Below, piece by piece: positions 24,915-34,003 of a DNA stretch of 34,097 nt. A program made the translations under genes and the position numbers. The notes beneath the pieces were generated by a model that saw only the letters and a list, made by a program, of their open reading frames with translations, did not search any database and was not told the DNA's origin. Position 1 is the stretch's first letter. Each line of letters opens with the position of its first letter. The DNA is taken from positions 1-34,097 of the forward strand of contig CAMPAR010000016.1 in NCBI GenBank assembly GCA_946632055.1, given 5' to 3'. Source of the stretch: an uncultured Lachnospiraceae bacterium (lineage in GTDB: Bacteria; Bacillota; Clostridia; Lachnospirales; Lachnospiraceae).

Positions 24915-25940
24915 TTACTTGTCAGGCATGACAATATGCGGCATTTTCTTCTTCTCGCCGTCCCCTTTGTCACGCCGGTTGCGCCGGTGGCTGTACGTCA
25001 GAGTGTGCAGTTCTTCCGGCATGTACTGTTTTGCCAGCTTTATCGTTATGACTGCGACCGCCGCCGTAATCACACAATTCACAAGAACGCCTGCCCAGCT
25101 CGGGAAGGAAGTCACGGACACGAGAATGCTCGGCACGATGGAAAGCATCAATCCGCCGAAGCCGACAAACATCCATTTCTCCTCCAGCTTCTCCGTCATG
25201 GCGCCATATACGAGAATCGCCGCCATGGTTTCCAGGACTCCGATCAGGATATAATAGAAGGAATTCAGGAAGAAGGAAATCGAAGGCTCCGTCATCATGC
25301 TGTGCAGCGATTCCGTCGCCGTCTTCGTCGCCTCTTCCAGGGTGTAGCCGTTCTCCACCATGGACTGAACCGTCGTGGTGACGGCTTCGTCAAAGCCCAT
25401 CTTATTGATGGAAACCGACATCATAATATACTGAAGATTGGTCATGATCTCCCGGTTCGTGAGCACGGCGGCCGCGAACATGCCGATGCCGACGCCGAGC
25501 GGCGTGCCGATCGTCATCGACTGCCCCCGCTTCATCGCCTGGGAGCTCACATACTTCAGAGCCAAATATACCGCAAGGCTGGCCAGAATGCCGGAAAGAA
25601 TCGTCATGATGATCGTCATCTGCTTCGGATTCTGCTGCACAAAGCCCTGGGTAAAGGGAAGCGCGTTCAGGCCGATCTGAATTCCCATATACAGGAGGTA
25701 GCAGAAAATCATGTAGGCCGCGAGACCCGCGATCAGCGCCATGCCCCAGTTGTCCGTACGGTCAAACAGCAGGTAAATCCCCGCAATGAGGACCGCAAGC
25801 GTCACCACCGCCGCAAGACCCATCATGATCATGCTCATCACCGGCATTTTCAAATCAGAGAATTCCGTCACGATCGGATCAATCGTGACTGCCGCCGTTG
25901 TTTCTTCCGCTGCCTTAAGAAGCGTTGCCAGAATATTCAT
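24915..25940 (-). CDS. Polytopic membrane protein, first gene of the zinc-ribbon/TPM operon
   Basis: A 341-aa integral membrane protein with about seven predicted helices: near 34-59, 66-88, 105-127, 140-160, 226-248, 256-275 and 281-299. A soluble loop of about 60 residues (MSVSINKMGFDEAV...) separates the fourth and fifth, and the tail is basic (YSHRRNRRDKGDGEKKK). The pattern loosely recalls the YhfC putative membrane peptidases, but I see no metal-binding motif and do not claim that. An AAGGAG site precedes the ATG. It has a consensus promoter at 25988-26016 and leads the zinc-ribbon and TPM genes, so the three products probably form one envelope complex. Confidence 0.7.
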   Translation of the reverse strand: MNILATLLKAAEETTAAVTIDPIVTEFSDLKMPVMSMIMMGLAAVVTLAVLIAGIYLLFDRTDNWGMALIAGLAAYMIFCYLLYMGIQIGLNALPFTQGFVQQNPKQMTIIMTILSGILASLAVYLALKYVSSQAMKRGQSMTIGTPLGVGIGMFAAAVLTNREIMTNLQYIMMSVSINKMGFDEAVTTTVQSMVENGYTLEEATKTATESLHSMMTEPSISFFLNSFYYILIGVLETMAAILVYGAMTEKLEEKWMFVGFGGLMLSIVPSILVSVTSFPSWAGVLVNCVITAAVAVITIKLAKQYMPEELHTLTYSHRRNRRDKGDGEKKKMPHIVMPDK

Positions 25941-25987
25941 GAAAACAGTATCTCCTTCCTGCTCCCGGGATGATCTCCCTGTTTCAT

Positions 25988-26016
25988 AGTATATCGAAAG
26001 CAGAGTTTTCTGTCAA
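25988..26016 (-). promoter_or_regulatory. Promoter of the membrane/zinc-ribbon/TPM operon
   Basis: On the minus strand, TTGACA (26011-26016), a 17-bp spacer and TATACT (25988-25993). Confidence 0.8.
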
Positions 26017-26111
26017 GAAGTTGTGACAAATCCGATCTCTCCAGATCATATCATATTCAAATTCATTCACACGAATTATTATTTATTTTTATTATTTCCG
26101 GTCCACTTTGC

Positions 26112-26140
26112 TTGACTTTTAAAAATCATTGTGCTACATT
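26112..26140 (+). promoter_or_regulatory. Promoter of the cold-shock gene
   Basis: TTGACT (26112-26117), a 17-bp spacer and TACATT (26135-26140) with extended -10 TGC. An A/T-rich run upstream (about 26055-26100) resembles an UP element. The leader would be about 47 nt. Confidence 0.65.
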
Positions 26141-26193
26141 GTATAAGGCTTTTAAACGAGCAAATTCAGATGTCTTATTTTGGAGGTATTCAC

Positions 26194-26394
26194 ATGAACA
26201 AGGGAACGGTGAAGTGGTTTAACAATCAAAAGGGGTATGGGTTTATCTGCGATGAGAACGGCAAAGATATTTTTGTCCACTACTCCGGGCTCAATATGGA
26301 AGGGTTCAAGACTCTTGATGAAGGTCAGGAAGTAGAGTTCGACATCATCGAAGGTGAAAAAGGACCCCAGGCAGTCAATGTCACGAAGCTTTGA
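26194..26394 (+). CDS. Cold-shock domain protein (CspA family)
   Basis: A 66-aa single-stranded nucleic-acid-binding protein, an RNA chaperone in the cytoplasm. The sequence [33 protein letters not shown] carries RNP1 (KGYGFI) and RNP2 (DIFVHY), and ends [10 protein letters not shown]. The start is the ATG at 26194 with GGAGGT 6 nt upstream; an in-frame ATG at 26131 lies inside the promoter and is rejected. It is monocistronic between its own promoter and the bidirectional terminator at 26471-26516. A weaker CCCGGC/GCCGGG stem (26423-26454) follows the stop. Confidence 0.95.
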   Translation: MNKGTVKWFNNQKGYGFICDENGKDIFVHYSGLNMEGFKTLDEGQEVEFDIIEGEKGPQAVNVTKL

Positions 26395-26470
26395 GGCTAT
26401 TTGAAAAATCCTGATTATTTTCCCCGGCTGAAGGAGTTTTCCGTCTGTGCCGGGCGGTTTAAATATTGTT

Positions 26471-26516
26471 CAGGAAAAAGGAGCACCCCCTGTATAGAGA
26501 GTGCTCCTTTTTCCTG
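26471..26516. terminator. Bidirectional terminator between csp and fba
   Basis: A perfect 16-bp stem (26471-26486 with 26501-26516; core AGGAAAAAGGAGCAC) whose arms themselves give U-rich ends on either strand (CTCCTTTTTCC). It serves the convergent csp and aldolase genes. Confidence 0.85.
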
Positions 26517-26530
26517 TTATTGCTTCAGGC

Positions 26531-27394
26531 TCAGGCCTTTCCGGCACAGCCGAAAGCTTCCATGAGCTCAATCGTCTTGGCGATGACCGCTTCGCAGCCG
26601 GGCGCCAGCAGTTTTCTCGGGTCAAAGCCCTTGCCCTGCTGATCCTTGCCGTCTTCGATGTACTTTCTGGTCGCAGCGGCAAATACCAGCTGAAGCTCGG
26701 TATTGACGTTGATCTTGGAAACGCCCATCGAGATTGCCTTCGAGGTCTGGTCGAACGGAATGCCGGAACCGCCGTGAAGAACGAGCGGCTTGCCCTCTAC
26801 CGCCTTGTCGATTTCAGACAGACGATCGAAATTCAGGCCGGCCCAGTCCGCCGGATAGACGCCGTGGATATTGCCGATGCCGGCTGCAAGGAAGTCTACG
26901 CCGAGCGCAGCGACCTTCGCGCACTCTTCAGGATCCGCCAGTTCGCCGCTGGAGGTCACGCCGTCTTCCGTGCCGCCGATGCCGCCGACTTCGCATTCCA
27001 CCGAGATGCCCTTCGAATGAGCCAGCGCGATGATTTCCTTGGACTTCTCCACATTCTCTTCAAAATCATAGTGAGAGCCGTCGAACATAACCGATGTGAA
27101 TCCGCACTCGATGCAGGTCTTCGCGCCTTCAAAGGTGCCGTGGTCCAGATGCAGTGCAACCGGAACCGTGATTCCCATGGAATCATGCAGATCCTTCACG
27201 AGATCGACAACCATCTTGAAGCCGCCCATATACTTCGCAGCGCCTTCCGAGCATTGGATCATGACCGGAGCCTTTGCCTTCTCGGCAGCCGTCAGAATGC
27301 ACTTGGTCCATTCCAGGTTGTTGGTGTTGAACGCACCGATCGCATAATGGCCTTCATGGGCCTTTTTTACCATTTCAGCAGCATTAACTAACAT
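26531..27394 (-). CDS. fba: Class II fructose-1,6-bisphosphate aldolase
   Basis: A 287-aa zinc-dependent cytoplasmic aldolase that splits fructose-1,6-bisphosphate into dihydroxyacetone phosphate and glyceraldehyde-3-phosphate in glycolysis. Family motifs: LHLDHGTFE, the SVMFDGSHYDFEENV segment, CEVGGIGGTEDG, a zinc-ligand His in GIGNIHGVYP and another in LVLHGGSGIP, then INVNTELQ for phosphate binding. Length is normal. AAAGGAG precedes the ATG. The gene is 31 nt after the transketolase stop with no promoter between, so it is probably cotranscribed. A tagatose-bisphosphate aldolase is a closely related alternative that cannot be fully excluded by motif alone. Confidence 0.93.
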   Translation of the reverse strand: MLVNAAEMVKKAHEGHYAIGAFNTNNLEWTKCILTAAEKAKAPVMIQCSEGAAKYMGGFKMVVDLVKDLHDSMGITVPVALHLDHGTFEGAKTCIECGFTSVMFDGSHYDFEENVEKSKEIIALAHSKGISVECEVGGIGGTEDGVTSSGELADPEECAKVAALGVDFLAAGIGNIHGVYPADWAGLNFDRLSEIDKAVEGKPLVLHGGSGIPFDQTSKAISMGVSKINVNTELQLVFAAATRKYIEDGKDQQGKGFDPRKLLAPGCEAVIAKTIELMEAFGCAGKA

Positions 27395-27425
27395 GTGTTT
27401 TCTCCTTTGATTTAATGACTATATT

Positions 27426-29414
27426 CTACATCATTTCTTTAACGGCTGCAACAACATTTTCTGTCGTGAAGCCGAAATACGGGAAGAGCTTGGAATACGG
27501 TGCCGACGCGCCGAAGCCGTTCATCGAGATCACCTTGCCGTCCAGGCCGGTATAGCGCTCCCATCCGAAGCCGATCAGCGCTTCGACAGCCACGCGGGCG
27601 CGGACATTCTTCGGCAGAACCTTCTCCTTGTACGCCTCATCCTGTTCTTCGAACAGATCCACGCAGGGCATGGAAACCACGCGCACGTCGATGCCTTCCG
27701 CCTTCAGGCAGGCCTTCGCTTCCACGGCAAGGGAAACCTCGGAGCCCGTGGCCATGATGATCGCATCCGGCACTTCCTTTTCGGAATCCTGCAGGATATA
27801 TCCGCCCTTCAGCGCTTCCTTCGAGGAGCCTTCAAGCTGCGGCAGATTCTGGCGGGAAAGCGCCAGCGCCGTCGGTGTGGAGGTGCTCGTCAGCGCGCTG
27901 AACCAGGCTGCGTTCGTCTCCATCGCATCCGCCGGACGGAACAGATGGAAATTCGGCATTGCACGGAACATCGCCGCCTGCTCGATCGGCTCATGTGTCG
28001 GGCCGTCTTCGCCGACGCCGATCGAATCATGCGTAAATACATAGATCAGCGGAAGCTTCATGAGAGAGGACAGTCTCGCCATCGGCTTCGTGTAATCCGA
28101 GAATACGAAGAAGGTCGAAACATACGGAATCAGGCCGCCGTGAAGCGTCATGCCGTTTCCGATCGCCGCCATCGCAAGCTCACGGATACCGAAATGCAGG
28201 TTCCGTCCGCTGTAGTCTTCCGCGGAGAAATCGCCGGCGTCCTTCATATTGGTCTTCGTGGAAGGTGCCAGGTCCGCAGCGCCGCCGAAGAGGTTCGGAA
28301 GCACATCCTTGACGCGGTTGATGCAGGCGCCGGAAAGATTTCTCGTGGCCTCCGCCTTGTCGGGAATCTGCCAGTAGTCTTCCGTATCGATCTTGGCCGC
28401 AATTCCGTCGCGGCTGTGCCATTCGTCCCACTTCTTCGCAAGCTCCGGATACTTCTCCGTATAAGCCTTGAAGAGACTGCACCAGTCTTCTTCCGCTTTT
28501 CCGAGCTTCTCCACGATGGAGGCGTAGTTCGCGTAGACTTCGTCCGGTACGAAGAACGGCTCCTTGGACGGCCATTCCAGGAAGTCCTTCATCGCGAGGA
28601 TGTTGTCTTCCCCAAGGGGTTCGCCGTGCGCCGCGGCCTTGCCCTGCTTCGCGGGGCAGCCGTATCCGATCTCCGTGTGGATGGTGATGAAGCTCGGCCG
28701 GGAAAGATCGGCCTTCGCCTCTTCGATGGCCTTTCCGATGGCCTCAAGATCATTGCCGTCCTCGACCTCCAGAAGCTGGAATCCGAAGGCCTCCATACGC
28801 TTCTGCACATTCTCGCGGAAAGCGATATCCGTAGAGCCCTCGATGGAGATCCGGTTCGAATCGTACAGGATGATCAGCTTGCCAAGGCCGAGCGTGCCGG
28901 CGAGCGAGAAGGCTTCCGAGCTGATGCCCTCCATCATGCAGCCGTCGCCGCCGAGCGCGAAGGTGTAGTGATTAACAACCGGGAAGCCTTCGCGGTTGAA
29001 TTCGGCCGCGAGATGCGCTTCCGCCATCGCCATACCGACCGCCATCGCCATGCCGGCGCCAAGGGGTCCGGTCGTCGCTTCCACGCCGACCGTGTGGCCG
29101 TACTCCGGATGACCGGGCGTCAGGGAGCCGAACTGGCGGAACTCCTTCAGATCATCGATGGACAGATTGCCGTAGCCGAACAGGTGGAACAGGGAATACA
29201 GCAGCATGGAACCGTGTCCGCCGGAAAGGATGAAACGGTCGCGGTTCGGCCACGAGGGATCCTTCGGGTTGTGATTCATGTGATGCGCCCACAGTTCATA
29301 GGCAGCCGAAGCCGCGCCGAGCGGCAGACCCGGATGACCGGATTTTGCCTTCTGGATCGCATCCGCACTGAGGACGCGAATCGCATTGACTGACATTTCT
29401 TCGATACTCTTCAT
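27426..29414 (-). CDS. tkt: Transketolase
   Basis: A 662-aa thiamine-diphosphate enzyme of the non-oxidative pentose phosphate pathway, moving two-carbon units between sugar phosphates. N-terminal domain: [17 protein letters not shown], the His-rich [14 protein letters not shown], and the ThDP/metal motif [15 protein letters not shown]...DSNRISIEG. The pyrimidine domain has [17 protein letters not shown] and the conserved [17 protein letters not shown]. Full length, with an AAAGGAG site before the ATG. It leads fba, an understandable pairing since both act on glyceraldehyde-3-phosphate. No confident promoter was found in the 81-bp gap upstream, only poor boxes. Confidence 0.97.
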   Translation of the reverse strand: MKSIEEMSVNAIRVLSADAIQKAKSGHPGLPLGAASAAYELWAHHMNHNPKDPSWPNRDRFILSGGHGSMLLYSLFHLFGYGNLSIDDLKEFRQFGSLTPGHPEYGHTVGVEATTGPLGAGMAMAVGMAMAEAHLAAEFNREGFPVVNHYTFALGGDGCMMEGISSEAFSLAGTLGLGKLIILYDSNRISIEGSTDIAFRENVQKRMEAFGFQLLEVEDGNDLEAIGKAIEEAKADLSRPSFITIHTEIGYGCPAKQGKAAAHGEPLGEDNILAMKDFLEWPSKEPFFVPDEVYANYASIVEKLGKAEEDWCSLFKAYTEKYPELAKKWDEWHSRDGIAAKIDTEDYWQIPDKAEATRNLSGACINRVKDVLPNLFGGAADLAPSTKTNMKDAGDFSAEDYSGRNLHFGIRELAMAAIGNGMTLHGGLIPYVSTFFVFSDYTKPMARLSSLMKLPLIYVFTHDSIGVGEDGPTHEPIEQAAMFRAMPNFHLFRPADAMETNAAWFSALTSTSTPTALALSRQNLPQLEGSSKEALKGGYILQDSEKEVPDAIIMATGSEVSLAVEAKACLKAEGIDVRVVSMPCVDLFEEQDEAYKEKVLPKNVRARVAVEALIGFGWERYTGLDGKVISMNGFGASAPYSKLFPYFGFTTENVVAAVKEMM

Positions 29415-29467
29415 ACTGACTCCTTTATATTTTTAAAAATTCATATTGCAAGATTGAAAAACCGTTC

Positions 29468-29487
29468 AGGCTTCCTTTTATAAGCCT
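29468..29487 (-). terminator. Weak terminator of the DUF5711 gene
   Basis: A 6-bp stem AGGCTT/AAGCCT (29468-29473 with 29482-29487) is followed on the minus strand by GAACGGTTTTTC. The short stem and the distance to the T-run make it doubtful. Confidence 0.35.
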
Positions 29488-29495
29488 CCGCCGCC

Positions 29496-30740
29496 TTACT
29501 TCAGCGTAATCTCCTCGATCAGGTTTCCTGTGTTGAACAGGAGACTCCGCGCCCCGGAAAAGGCAAAGGAAACCGGCGCGTCCACAAGTGTTCCTTCATA
29601 GCGCTTCCGTCCCGAAAGATTATAGACGGTCAGGTCCTGCCCGTTCAAAAAGGCCAGCGATTTGTCATTGACGGCCGCAAGCTTGTACTCGTCGGTTACG
29701 GCGAAATGTCCGTTTTCTTCTCCGAGGGCGTTGTAGGATCTGCAGACCGTCCCCTCTTCCTCCGTTTCGACAAACAGCAGGCTGTCCCGGTTGAAGAGCA
29801 CCGAACGCACCGGATCCGTATATTCCAGCGTTTTGTCCGTCACCTCGCCCTTCTTGGGATCGTAGCTGTAGAACTTGGTCAGGTTGGTTCCGACCGCCGC
29901 AAAATGCTGATTGTCCAGGAATTTACCGTCCACAAGATAGGTTCCGGTATCATAGAAGGAGTGGTCGCTCCGGATGATGTAGGAATCCTCTTCCCGGCCC
30001 CGCTCGAAATCGTAGAGCACCATCCGGCTCTCGCCGATTCCGTTCTCCGTCGAATAATACAGCACCATCAGCTTCTGGCTGTCCGGCGAAATCGACACAT
30101 GCACCGGAATACCGGTAATGCTTAAGACCGCCTTGACTTCGACCGGAATCCGGGACCCGTAGCGGTCAAACCAGGAGATGTAGGCGGAATCATCCGATTC
30201 CGTCACGACCGCCACCACGCCGGTCTCGGAAATATCCATCCCGTACACGATTCTTGACAGCTTCAGCGTACACAGGATTCCCGTCGTATCGCAGACATAC
30301 ACCTGGTAGCCCCCGGTATCATAGACCGAGAAGAAGTCTCCGTTCACCGCGATGACCGGCTTCTTCACCTCCGCCTGAGTCGTCCAGATCACCTTTCCCT
30401 TTTCCATATAGGTAATCGTATCGCCGCCGATCACCACATTTCCGTGGGTCAGTTCCCGCACGACCGTCCCGGAGAGAGCGCCGAGCGTGGATTCCGTATC
30501 GAGGGAATAGGTCGTATATTCATAATTTCTGAAATAAAACAGTCCGAATAAGGCGATCACCAGAATCACGGCAAAAGCGGTCAGCGCATCCCGCATACGG
30601 TCCCTTCTCTGCAGCTTTTCGCGCTCCAGAAAGGCCGGGTCGGAATTGACGCCCGACTCGCGCGTCTGGCGCACCAGACGCCTTCTCGCCTCCTGCCGGT
30701 TCATCTGTTCCTGTTCGGTTCCGTTTTCGTAATCAGCCAA
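29496..30740 (-). CDS. DUF5711-family membrane-anchored beta-propeller-like protein
   Basis: A 414-aa protein. A charged cytoplasmic head (MADYENGTEQEQMNRQEARRR) is followed by one membrane helix (about 51-70, ALTAFAVILVIALFGLFYF). The exported domain consists of repeated beta-strand blades such as VIGGDTITYMEKGKVIWTT, NGDFFSVYDTGGYQVYV and YLVDGKFLDNQHFAAVGTN, typical of DUF5711. The function is unknown. The start is read as TTG at 30738-30740 behind an eight-G ribosome-site tract; a later ATG at residue 13 is the alternative. It lies 20 nt after the GH2-fold gene and is probably cotranscribed with it. Confidence 0.8.
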   Translation of the reverse strand: MADYENGTEQEQMNRQEARRRLVRQTRESGVNSDPAFLEREKLQRRDRMRDALTAFAVILVIALFGLFYFRNYEYTTYSLDTESTLGALSGTVVRELTHGNVVIGGDTITYMEKGKVIWTTQAEVKKPVIAVNGDFFSVYDTGGYQVYVCDTTGILCTLKLSRIVYGMDISETGVVAVVTESDDSAYISWFDRYGSRIPVEVKAVLSITGIPVHVSISPDSQKLMVLYYSTENGIGESRMVLYDFERGREEDSYIIRSDHSFYDTGTYLVDGKFLDNQHFAAVGTNLTKFYSYDPKKGEVTDKTLEYTDPVRSVLFNRDSLLFVETEEEGTVCRSYNALGEENGHFAVTDEYKLAAVNDKSLAFLNGQDLTVYNLSGRKRYEGTLVDAPVSFAFSGARSLLFNTGNLIEEITLK

Positions 30741-30760
30741 GATGTTTTTTCTCCCCCCCC

Positions 30761-33553
30761 TCAGGGTTTTACAATCGCCTGGAGCTCAGAAAGCTTCATT
30801 TCCTGGGCCGGTGAAAAATCATAAGAATCCATATAGCGGTAGATTTCAGACACAAGATACCGCACTTCCGGGCGGTCCATGTGGTTCTTCAGCCCCATCG
30901 TGCACAGGAAAACCGTACCGGAAAGGCAGCGGAATTCGATCATCTCCGCCATCGGGCGCAGGCTATGCACAGAGTCCAGCGCGGACACCACGCACTTCAT
31001 CCGCCTCGGAAGAAGAACCGCGCGGCCAAGAGAAAGCTGCCACAGAGGAAGACCGCCCCAGCTCTCCGCCAGAAAATCGCGGAAAACCGGATGAGCGGTA
31101 TCCACAAGCCGCCCCATCTGCCCCGACTGTCTCGGATAAATGCGGTTGCTGATGAAATCCGTTGAAAACTCCGACCGCACCGACTGCGGCAGGCTGTCGA
31201 TCGAAGGACGCGGCGTCAGGAAAACCTTTCCGCCCTCCTTCAGCATGAGGAGCGCCGTCTGATTCAGCGTATCCGTCTCGTAAATGTCCATCGGGCAGAG
31301 CGGAAGCACGCGCGGATAGACATACAGCGGATAGGAAAGCTCGTTCCTTCCGATTTTCAGCGTCAGCGTGAAGCGTTCCGGCTTCTCAGCGTCTTCCGGC
31401 AGAAGCGGAAGGGTGATTTCCTCCGAAAATTCCGTCACGCCCCCGGCCGGACAGCGCTTTTCTTCAAACTGTCCGCGCAGATTCGCCGATTCCGAACGGA
31501 GCGCATAGCTTAAAGCCGCCTCCAGGTCCTCCCGTCCGTAATTCGACACCGCCGCCGAAAAGGTGATCGATTCGCCCGCTTCGAAGCAGAATTTCTCCGT
31601 CCGAAGGAAGGGAACCACCGGCCCGAAAAACGAGCGGAAGCGCTGCGGCTCGGCAAAGGGGAAGGGCTTCGGCAGAAGGTGCGCGTTCAGCATACCCACA
31701 AGCGCCGTCTCTCTTCCGGGGTAATCCTGCAGGGAGAACAGCACCGTTCCGGCGAGCTCCTCCGATAAAAGCGCGCGTTCCGCCTCCATCCGGTAAGAAA
31801 CTGCCGCCGCCTCTCCGGAAGACACGACCAGACGGTCCCAGACGGTCAGAAGCCCCTGCTCTTCCGCTTCGTCGCGCATCTTCATCAGGTTTTTCGGCTC
31901 CAGAAAGCCGGAAAAATAGCTGATTTCCCGGAAGTCCGGCAGAATACTGTATCCGCCCGTCTGACAGGCAAGAAGGGGCTTTTTCAGCCTCTCATGCAGC
32001 TCCTTCAGCTCTTCATCATAGTTCTTTCCGGCGGAAGGATACTCGTTATTGACAAAGCCCTTCAGCCCGGCCTCCTGCTTCGTGGCATAATCCGTTCCCC
32101 GGAACAGAAGCGCGCCGTAGGAAGGCGTCATGACAAAGTCCGTCGTCTCGAAGAACTTCTTCTCCATCTCTTCCGGAAAAGCCAGTCCCTGATCCGTCAT
32201 CGGTTCCCCGGAAGTCAGCGTGAAGAGCCGCCCCGGATCGATCTTGCGCGCAAAGTCCGCAAGCTCCTCCGCGTACGCCAGACTGTCCTCCGAAAAGCGC
32301 AGGCGCTCCCCGAAGCCCAGCATGACAAAGGAAGGATGACTTCCGTAGTCTCTTAAAATCGCAGCAAGCTCCGAGCGGTAGTAGGCCTGAGCTTTTTTCT
32401 CCGCAAACACATCCGCGGGTCCCGCCGCGGAAAGCTCCGGCATCAAAAGCATTCCCAGCTCGTCCGCAGCCGCAAAGGCCTGTTCCGGCGGGCAGTAAGA
32501 CTGAAACCGCACAAAATTCACGCCATAGTCCCGAAGCACCCGGAACTTCTTCTTCCAGGCCTCCTTATCCATCGGCGCATAGGAAGTCTCCGGATAAACC
32601 GACGAATCGGTCTGTCCCCGCAGGAACATTCTCCGCCCGTTCAGATAAAAGGCGGTTTCATCCGCCGTAAAATCCCGGATGCCGAAGGAAACCGTCTTTC
32701 CTTCGCCGTTCACGGAAACCGTCAGTTCGTACAGATTGCCTTCCTCTTCATCCCAGCGCGCAAGCCCCTCTTTCAGACTGAGGCCTTCCGCCGTGAAGGA
32801 GAAAAAGCTGTCCTCAATCTCAATCTCGTGGCGGTACTCCCGCTGCAGTGCCTCCGAGGAAAAAGCAATTTCATAGCTGCCGGGCTCCGCGCACAGAATC
32901 TCCACATAAACCGAGAGCGTCCCCTCCTTCGGATACACGACCGCGCGCTCCACAAAGCAGGGTTCTTCCTGCCGAAGCCGCACATAGCCCAGAAGCCCGT
33001 TCCAGTTGGTCTGCGTATCGTCCGAAGCCATGTTGGAGCGAAGGATCGCCTCCCGCGGCAGCCCCGGATAGCTGTTATCGGAAATAAAGGACAGAATATG
33101 GCTGCCCTGCATCCTGCCGGTCACTTCAAAGCTCTGACGCGTCGCCAGAGTCGCGGTTCTGAGCGGCATAATCTCTTCGCCGTCAACGGAAAGCGAAAGC
33201 ATCCTTGCCCGCTCCACATCGAGGAACAGCCGTTTCCCCGGCATTTCCCGGATATCCAGCATGCGGTAAATCCGGACCGGTCCTTCATAGGTATACTTCC
33301 GCGTAAAGCGCGAATAAATATTCTCATCCGGATCCGGCGCCGACGCGTCGGCAAACACAAGGTCGTCATCCGTGAAAACCTTGTCCAGGTTGGACGCCGC
33401 CGGGCCGAGCTTCTCCGTCAGGCCTTTCTCGGGATTCTTCTTATCCCTGTGCCCGATATTGCTCTCGTCCAGCGTTCCGGGTATTTTCAGATTGTGAATC
33501 ACGCCGTCCTCTGCTGATACCGTCCAGACTCCGGCGAGGCTCGCTGTTTTCAA
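30761..33553 (-). CDS. GH2-fold protein with apparently lost catalytic glutamates
   Basis: A 930-aa cytoplasmic protein with a GH2 layout: LAGVWTV start, sugar-binding domain to about 200, then a barrel from YLNGRRMFLRGQTDSSVYP and VRFQSYCPPEQAFAAADELG. The overall pattern, including LQDYPGRETALVGMLN near 655, fits the GH2 group that normally has LGNEL (acid/base) and HExGQ (nucleophile). Here these read GFGERL (Glu416, Arg417) and CQTGGY (Cys530, Gln531), so both carboxylates appear replaced; the usual FHSW is FQSY. It may be a binding or scaffold protein, or have a changed mechanism. The start is the TTG at 33553 with a GGGAGG site 11 nt upstream; an ATG at 33613 lies upstream of the extended -10 box. 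Confidence 0.75.
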   Translation of the reverse strand: MKTASLAGVWTVSAEDGVIHNLKIPGTLDESNIGHRDKKNPEKGLTEKLGPAASNLDKVFTDDDLVFADASAPDPDENIYSRFTRKYTYEGPVRIYRMLDIREMPGKRLFLDVERARMLSLSVDGEEIMPLRTATLATRQSFEVTGRMQGSHILSFISDNSYPGLPREAILRSNMASDDTQTNWNGLLGYVRLRQEEPCFVERAVVYPKEGTLSVYVEILCAEPGSYEIAFSSEALQREYRHEIEIEDSFFSFTAEGLSLKEGLARWDEEEGNLYELTVSVNGEGKTVSFGIRDFTADETAFYLNGRRMFLRGQTDSSVYPETSYAPMDKEAWKKKFRVLRDYGVNFVRFQSYCPPEQAFAAADELGMLLMPELSAAGPADVFAEKKAQAYYRSELAAILRDYGSHPSFVMLGFGERLRFSEDSLAYAEELADFARKIDPGRLFTLTSGEPMTDQGLAFPEEMEKKFFETTDFVMTPSYGALLFRGTDYATKQEAGLKGFVNNEYPSAGKNYDEELKELHERLKKPLLACQTGGYSILPDFREISYFSGFLEPKNLMKMRDEAEEQGLLTVWDRLVVSSGEAAAVSYRMEAERALLSEELAGTVLFSLQDYPGRETALVGMLNAHLLPKPFPFAEPQRFRSFFGPVVPFLRTEKFCFEAGESITFSAAVSNYGREDLEAALSYALRSESANLRGQFEEKRCPAGGVTEFSEEITLPLLPEDAEKPERFTLTLKIGRNELSYPLYVYPRVLPLCPMDIYETDTLNQTALLMLKEGGKVFLTPRPSIDSLPQSVRSEFSTDFISNRIYPRQSGQMGRLVDTAHPVFRDFLAESWGGLPLWQLSLGRAVLLPRRMKCVVSALDSVHSLRPMAEMIEFRCLSGTVFLCTMGLKNHMDRPEVRYLVSEIYRYMDSYDFSPAQEMKLSELQAIVKP

Positions 33554-33592
33554 ATGAATCGGATTCCTCCCAGCATAATTCTCTAAGTATAG

Positions 33593-33601
33593 AGTATAGC
33601 A
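33593..33601 (-). promoter_or_regulatory. Extended -10 promoter of the GH2-fold gene
   Basis: On the minus strand TGC-TATACT, an extended -10 without a good -35 box. Transcription would start near 33586, about 33 nt before the TTG start. Confidence 0.55.
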
Positions 33602-33716
33602 CAAACAATGCAAAAAGCAAAATGCTTTTTCGTACCTGAATTATCGCAAAATCGGCTTTTCTTTCCCACGGACGCTTTTTTTCGGCAAAACTTCCTTCAT
33701 CCCGCAAACTTTCCGG

Positions 33717-33745
33717 TTGACATTTTCAGAAAACAATAGTAAAAT
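33717..33745 (+). promoter_or_regulatory. tRNA-Asn promoter
   Basis: TTGACA (33717-33722), a 17-bp spacer and TAAAAT (33740-33745), 12 nt before the mature tRNA 5' end. Confidence 0.8.
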
Positions 33746-33757
33746 ACACATCTGTAA

Positions 33758-33829
33758 TCCTCGATAGCTCAATGGTAGAGCATCCGGCTGTTAACCGGAG
33801 GGTTGTAGGTTCGAGCCCTACTCGGGGAG
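33758..33829 (+). tRNA. tRNA-Asn (GTT)
   Basis: A 72-nt cloverleaf. The acceptor arm TCCTCGA pairs with TCGGGGA (one T-G pair) and the discriminator is G. The D-arm is AGCTCAATGGTAGAGC. The anticodon stem TCCGG/CCGGA encloses CTGTTAA, anticodon GTT. The T-arm holds GGTTCGAGC. No CCA is encoded. Confidence 0.95.
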
Positions 33830-33888
33830 GGTCCTTGAGGCTTGCCGAGGCAAGTCCGGAGGACGCAGGCGAGGCTTAGCCGGGACCC
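33829..33888 (+). other. Structured 3' trailer of tRNA-Asn
   Basis: GGGTCC (33829-33834) can pair with GGACCC (33883-33888), closing a domain with small stems CTTGC/GCAAG (33841-33854) and GTCC/GGAC (33854-33864). Two related 14-nt copies of GAGGCTTGCCGAGG start at 33837 and 33871. The start of the outer stem overlaps the tRNA discriminator base. Confidence 0.45.
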
Positions 33889-33937
33889 CTCGGCGCACTT
33901 AGTGAGACGAGTCTGAAAGACGAAGTCGAACTTTAGT

Positions 33938-34003
33938 AAGCCGAGCTCCGTTAAGGCTCCGCATCAAGCCGAGCCCCATTAAGGCTTAGCATTAAGCCGA
34001 GCC
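33938..34003 (+). repeat. 28-bp tandem repeat, 2.4 copies
   Basis: Units at 33938-33965 and 33966-33993 begin AAGCCGAGC and match at 23 of 28 positions; a partial third copy (AAGCCGAGCC) ends at 34003. Each unit contains AAGCC and GGCT, so neighbouring units can pair with each other. Confidence 0.75.

Noticed and set aside
24915..25940. YhfC-type membrane peptidase assignment
   Set aside because: Only the helix pattern is suggestive; no metal-binding or catalytic motif could be seen.
27945..29393. Plus-strand open frame of about 480 codons opposite transketolase
   Set aside because: Fully antisense to a well-conserved gene, with an Arg/His/Val-rich translation and no motif.
29415..29495. 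Transketolase promoter
   Set aside because: Only boxes matching three of six positions were found at workable spacing, so none is annotated.
33554..33613. ATG start at 33613 for the GH2-fold protein
   Set aside because: It lies upstream of the extended -10 box and lacks a ribosome site; the TTG at 33553 has GGGAGG.
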